From: Oscheius tipulae
Taxonomy: Eukaryota > Nematoda > Chromadorea > Rhabditida > Rhabditidae
Reading direction: 5' to 3'
DNA length: 64,000 bases
Assembly (NCBI GenBank): GCA_037178975.1
Contig: JASJZH010000005.1
Coordinates: 5,580,001 to 5,644,000, forward strand
Position numbers and translations under genes: made by a program. The notes under the pieces were generated by a model. The model searched no databases. It had not been told where the DNA came from and worked only from the letters and a program-made list of their open reading frames with translations. Positions 59,030 to 64,000 of this stretch are shown here, in pieces (the first letter of the stretch is position 1; the number at the start of each line of letters is the position of its first letter).

Positions 59030-62000
59030 ATGCAGCGTCAGAGAAAAACCTCCCTCAAATCGAAGGTGGAATCAGAGTTGGAAATCTTAAATGTAGGTCT
59101 TTTTTCTTTTTCTTTTGAGATAATTTTCAGAAAAATAGCGGTAGATTGACGAGGTTTTTCACAGATGATCGACATGCTGAGTTCATTCGAGGCAACAACG
59201 AGTATAACGAGGATCGAGAAATATGGTGAGCGTTTTACATCCTACTGGATGAAGTTCTCTGTTTTTAGGAAACGATACAGCAAGGATCGAATGAAGACGG
59301 TCTCAGTAGCCCTTGTGTTCTGTTTGCACATCGGCGTCGATCCTCCGGACCCGATTCCAAAGCCGAATCCCTGCGCTCGACTTGAAGGCTGGATCGATCC
59401 ATTTTCCTGCAATCCACAGCGAGCTCTGAATGCTATTGCCAAGGCCGTCCAGCAGAGTTATGAGCGATGGCAGCCGAGAGCGAGGTTTCGATATTTTTTA
59501 GTCAGTTTTATTGATAAATTTATAGATACAAGGTTTGCACAGATCCGACGGCTGAAGATGTGAAGAAACTCTGCTTGAGTATGCGTCGAAACGCGAAAGA
59601 CGAGCGTGTTCTCTTTCACTACAACGGACACGGAGTCCCGAGACCGACTCCCAACGGCGAGATTTGGGTTTTCAACAAAAGTTACACACAGGTAGACCCT
59701 AGTCACGATTTTTTATAAAAAGAAAATACAGTACATTCCTCTTTCGCTCTACGACCTCCAAACGTGGATCGACTACCCTGCCATCTACGTCTGGGATTGC
59801 AGCTCGGCCGAGACGATCGTGAAGACGTTCGCTCAATACGCCGACGATATTGACAGGTCGATTAAGGTAGAGTATGCCTCGATGTTGTCCAGTTTAGAGA
59901 TTACTTGAAAAAGTTGGCAAAGGAAGAAATGGAACTGCCCTATGGAGTGAACAGTGACACTCCTAGGCGATCATTGGCACTGAAAAATGCCGAATCTCTT
60001 CGAAATAAAGTAGATCCTATCTACATGGAAATAATAAACTATTTTTACAGGATTGTATCCATCTGGCCGCGTGTTCAGCAGATGAGAAGTTGCCGACAAA
60101 TCCTCTCCTTCCAGCTGACTTGTTCACGTCGTGTCTAACCACTCCGATCCAAACCAGCATTCTTACGTAGTTTTCTGTTCTATGGACAAAATAGCATATT
60201 TAGATACCTAATTCGGTCCGGACGCCGTTCGGAATTCCCGGAGAACATTCTCGAGCGGATTCCAGGAAATCTGAGCGACAGAAAGACGATTCTGGGAGAA
60301 TTGAACTGGATTTTCACGGCTATTACGGACACAATCGCCTGGAATCGTCTGCCAAAGGAAGTCTTTCAGAGGCTATTCCGTCAGGTGAGCCTTTCTTGAA
60401 TTTCCCTACTAAAGCTGCAATTTACAGGACCTGCTACTGGCCTCGCTCTTCCGAAGTTACATTTTGGCGGAAAAGATCATGGGCGAGCATGGTTGTACTA
60501 CAAATTCCGTGCCAAAACTACCAAAAACATCGGATCATCCGCTGTGGGAGTCGTGGGACTACACTCTGGATCAGACTCTCAGCTATCTCTACAATTCGGT
60601 CATTCTGCCTGAACAGGCCTTCCCCTTCTACGCCTTCCCACGCGAATCTTTCGGAAAGGACATAATCTACGCCAAAAGCACTTATTGCGGCAATAAAAGT
60701 TTTTTTTTGAAAATACTTTTTGGAACAAATATTTCAGTACTGATTGATTGCAAGGACATGCTGTCCAACGGCGTCATGGACCATCAGCACAATTGGTTCT
60801 TCGTCGAGCAGCTGACGGCCTTCGAGGTCTGGCTTGAGTACTGTCCCAACAAGGAAAACCAGCCGCCTCATCAGCTCCCGATCGTCCTACAGGTTCTCCT
60901 CAGTCAGGCAATCCTTATTGTTCATTTGGTCCCAATAAAAAGTTGTAGGCTCACCGTCTCCGAGCTTTGGAATTACTCGGCCGTTTCCTCGATCTCGGCC
61001 AATGGGCTGTCATCCATTCTCTGGCCGTCGGGGTCTTCCCCTACGTCCAGAAGTTGCTCCAGAGCAATACGCGAGAGCTCCGTCCCTGGCTGGCCTTCAT
61101 CTGGGCCAAAGTATTCACCTTTTCAAATTTCTTTTAAAAAATTTCTATTCAGATCCTGGCGGTCGACCCGTCTTGTCAGACGGAACTATTCAAGGAGAAC
61201 GGTGATGATGCTCCTCGCTACGACATGAACAATCGACCGAAAGTTCTCCGCTACTTCTACTTCATCCAGATTCTCAACGATCCAGAGACAACAGCTCGCC
61301 AGAAAATCGTTCCGGCCTTCATCTTGGCCATGTTGTTTCATAATAACTACGAGTGGGTTTTTTTGGTTTGGCTTATTCAAATCAAAATGTTCAGAGTAGC
61401 TCAGGAAAACCTGACCAAACGCGGCTACGTGAATCTCTGTACCGAGCTGCTTGGAGACCCAGCGGCCAAGAATTGTCGTCTTCTCAAGTTGTGGGTGCTC
61501 ATCGGATTGGGACGACTGTGGGCCGAGTACGACACGGCTCGTTGGCAGGCAGTCCGACTGAATGCCTACGCAAAGGTACAGGCGGAGTTGGACGATCAGC
61601 ATCCGGAGGTCAGAGCCGCAGCCGTCTTTGCGCTCGGCTGTCTCATCAAAAACAAATCCAAGGAGAACGAACATGCCACTTTTGTCAGTTTTATAGTTTT
61701 TGTATACGAAAAGAAATTCAGATCGAGCAGGAACTCTGCGACGTGCTCTGCAGCAAATGCAGTCTCGATGGCAGCTGTCTGGTCCGAGTTGAGGTAGCCG
61801 TCGCTCTACAGGTTTTCTCTTTTTTTTTAGCTCTAACATCCAAGTATTCAGTGGTACATCATCGATTTCGAAAAGGAGTTTATCAAAGTGCTCCAGGCCA
61901 TCCTCTCGAAACTCGAGATCGAACTAGAAAACTTCGAAGACGATCCGTTTGATGAGGGAGTCGATATTGCCGCCGTGATCAGCAAGCCGAACAAAGCCAA

Positions 62001-64000
62001 AACGGCCAACAAAGCGTACATTTTATTCTTTATTTTCATAGGAATAAATTCAGAGCAACGGAGTACTTCCAAACTCTGCGACCGGTGGCAAGTATCAGTG
62101 GTACTTCGTCCTTGAATCTAGACGATGTCAAGATCCACGAGGATGCCTGGGTCTCGGCATCGAAAGCCGAAGAAGAATTCCGTCGTCGATGTCAGGAACA
62201 GATCCAGTTCCTTCAGAAGAAGACGTTCCCCGAGTCAAATGAGCGCGTCTGGCTCTCGATGCTTCTGCTGGCCGTAGATCCACATATCAAAGTGGCGAGT
62301 ATGGCAAAGGTGATGGTCAGACGAATAGAGGAGATGGCCGTGATGGAAATCAAGAAAACAAATGACATGCTCAAGAAAACGAATGATATGCTGATGGAAA
62401 GAAGTACCTCGGACGTCTATCTGGCCGACAGTCCCCGATCAGACATCTTCCCGAGCGTCCAGAATCGCATTCCTACTCGTCTTTCGCCTCCCACGGAACC
62501 GATGGAGTACATGTCGGATGGCAATGATGAATTCGACCGTGCCTCCACTCCCTCCTCTTTTGAGAACAGAACAAGTTTGCCTTTTTTGTGTTTCTCACTC
62601 CTGAAGTAGACTTTTCAGCCAGTTCCGTCCGATTCACCGTGGGAAGTCCCTCAATGAACGGAGCCTATATGAACACTCCAGAAACGCCCCTGAACCCGCC
62701 GATTCGCAAGTTTTCTATGCCTGCAACTTCTTCCACTCCTAGTTTGTTGTTCTGATGATTGTTTTGAGTTGTAAATAGCAGGACTCCGACACGAGAGGAC
62801 CATAAGCGAGCACCAGAGGATCAAAAGCATGGCCAGGACGGTCATCGAGGCCGTTTACACTCCGAAAAGAGCTACCGTATGATTTTTTGTTGTAAAAGAC
62901 AGTTGTTCCAGAGAGGAGAACTGGCCAAGTACGGAAAGTCGAAGAAGACGAGTGACGGAGATAAGCATCGCGCTGTCATCTCTTCCGATTTTGTCGATTG
63001 GTGCAGCAGAATCTTTCTCAATCCCATTCTGAAGGTCATAAATGTGAGCTTTCCAATGTTTCTCGAATAAAACTTATCCAGGGAGACGACAATGAGGACG
63101 AGAGCGGCGAGAAACAGATTCCGAACGTGATACCCACAGATTGGGCATTCCACACACGCGAGGGATTGGTCAAGACGTCGTACGAGGAGTTCCATCGTCT
63201 AAAGAACGACAACAAGCTGGAGACCGCGGTGACATCGATTAAGAATCCCGGAGTCAAATGTATGGCCATGTCGTATCTGCGCAAAATAGTCTACATGTGC
63301 GACGAGAATCGCCTGAGCATGCTCAGATTCGAAGCTGTACCGGTAATCTCGAAGAACGTCAACATCCTCGGCAACAACCCCTACTCTTATGTGAGTCCCG
63401 CTTTCTTTTCTCTTCCCTAAACATTAAAAGACCTACTTTTTATTATATCAAAAAAGCGAAGTCTAAAAGAACCATTTCAGGACAAAGTCTGCACGCTGGA
63501 TGTCATCAACGAGATGTCGAGGGAGATGATCTTGTGTGGATCGAAACGAGGAGTCATTCGAGTCAGTCTTTTTCATTTGTGCCCTATAATATTTTGAAAA
63601 ATTAAGATCTGGGACCTGCACCATGATATCCACTCCAATTCGAACACCATGCTCAAAAACCCCACTTTAGTGGCATGTGCCATGCCGTTGGCCAAGGAGA
63701 TTGAACGTGACCCGACAGAGGTCGAGTGGATAAACAGACAGACGGGCGATCTTGTCAATCCGTCAAAGGTCGGCTTCAAACAAGGCTACACCACGCGAAA
63801 AGTTCTCTACAAGTGTCTCTATGAGTGGAGGCAGGAGAGCGGCCGACTGATCTGTGCTGGAAATGCCCGAATTGTGAGGATTTGGAGCGCACAGACGGAG
63901 AGGACGATTGCCGATATCAATATTGGCAAGAATTCGGGACGAGTTACAGCACTGGACACCTGGCTTCGCGAGGAAGAGCTCATTGCCATTGGTTACAAAT
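59030..64000 (+). CDS. RPTOR: Raptor, TORC1 scaffold (3' end outside the window)
   Basis: Scaffold subunit of TOR complex 1 that recruits substrates in nutrient signalling (daf-15 in nematodes). Many short exons join in phase. The N-terminal caspase-like domain is highly conserved: [80 protein letters not shown] and [12 protein letters not shown]. Then [20 protein letters not shown] leads into HEAT repeats ([58 protein letters not shown]). A Ser-rich linker (62400-62750) and the start of the WD40 propeller ([36 protein letters not shown]) follow up to the window edge. One intron appears to begin with GC (CAG|GCAATC at about 60909). No catalytic dyad is expected: raptor is an inactive caspase relative. 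Confidence 0.97.

Overview
The window is nuclear DNA of an animal, most likely a nematode. Genes are split by many very short introns (about 35-60 nt, GT...TTTCAG type). Several products point to nematodes: a Str/Srd-like seven-helix chemoreceptor, a secreted protein with several ShKT modules, a FAXC/CDR-type GST-like protein and a decayed F-box-like gene. Many start codons sit 2-17 nt after a perfect 3' splice acceptor, as expected if spliced leaders are added in trans. Gene models were joined by eye from open frames, splice sites and phase, so exon edges may be off by a base or two. No database search was possible.

Layout. 1-4.9 kb: mostly non-coding, with GC-rich islands and one weak two-exon gene. 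5-13 kb: small secreted proteins, a decayed F-box-like gene, a beta-N-acetylhexosaminidase, a CCP-like fragment and an ShKT protein. 13.4-19.1 kb: four small multi-span membrane proteins in a row. 19.3-20.3 kb: a near-perfect inverted repeat. 22.8-28.9 kb: receptor block with a rhodopsin-class GPCR, a small secreted protein, a Cys-loop channel subunit and a Str-like GPCR. 29-35.3 kb: polyubiquitin, SURF4, galactokinase and an SG-rich secreted protein. 35.3-38.9 kb: gene-poor, with an endonuclease-like remnant. 38.9-40.5 kb: peptide-type GPCR with a tRNA-derived insertion in one intron. 41.5-49.2 kb: a membrane mucin with about 201 copies of a 10-residue Thr/Ser/Pro repeat. 49.3-58.3 kb: ACOT8-type thioesterase, SLC49/FLVCR-like transporter, FAXC/CDR protein and a tandem pair of M20 metallopeptidases with a tRNA-Arg(CCT) inside one intron. 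59.0-64.0 kb: raptor (TORC1 subunit), cut by the window edge.

The genes do not form one pathway. Housekeeping functions (ubiquitin, SURF4, galactokinase, ACOT8, raptor) alternate with nematode-type receptors and fast-evolving secreted or membrane proteins. The best leads are the giant mucin array with its internal 1,620-bp duplication and single-base frame break, the second M20 copy that has lost metal ligands, the possible M20 operon, the inverted repeat with tRNA-like cores, and the cluster of four unclassified membrane proteins.
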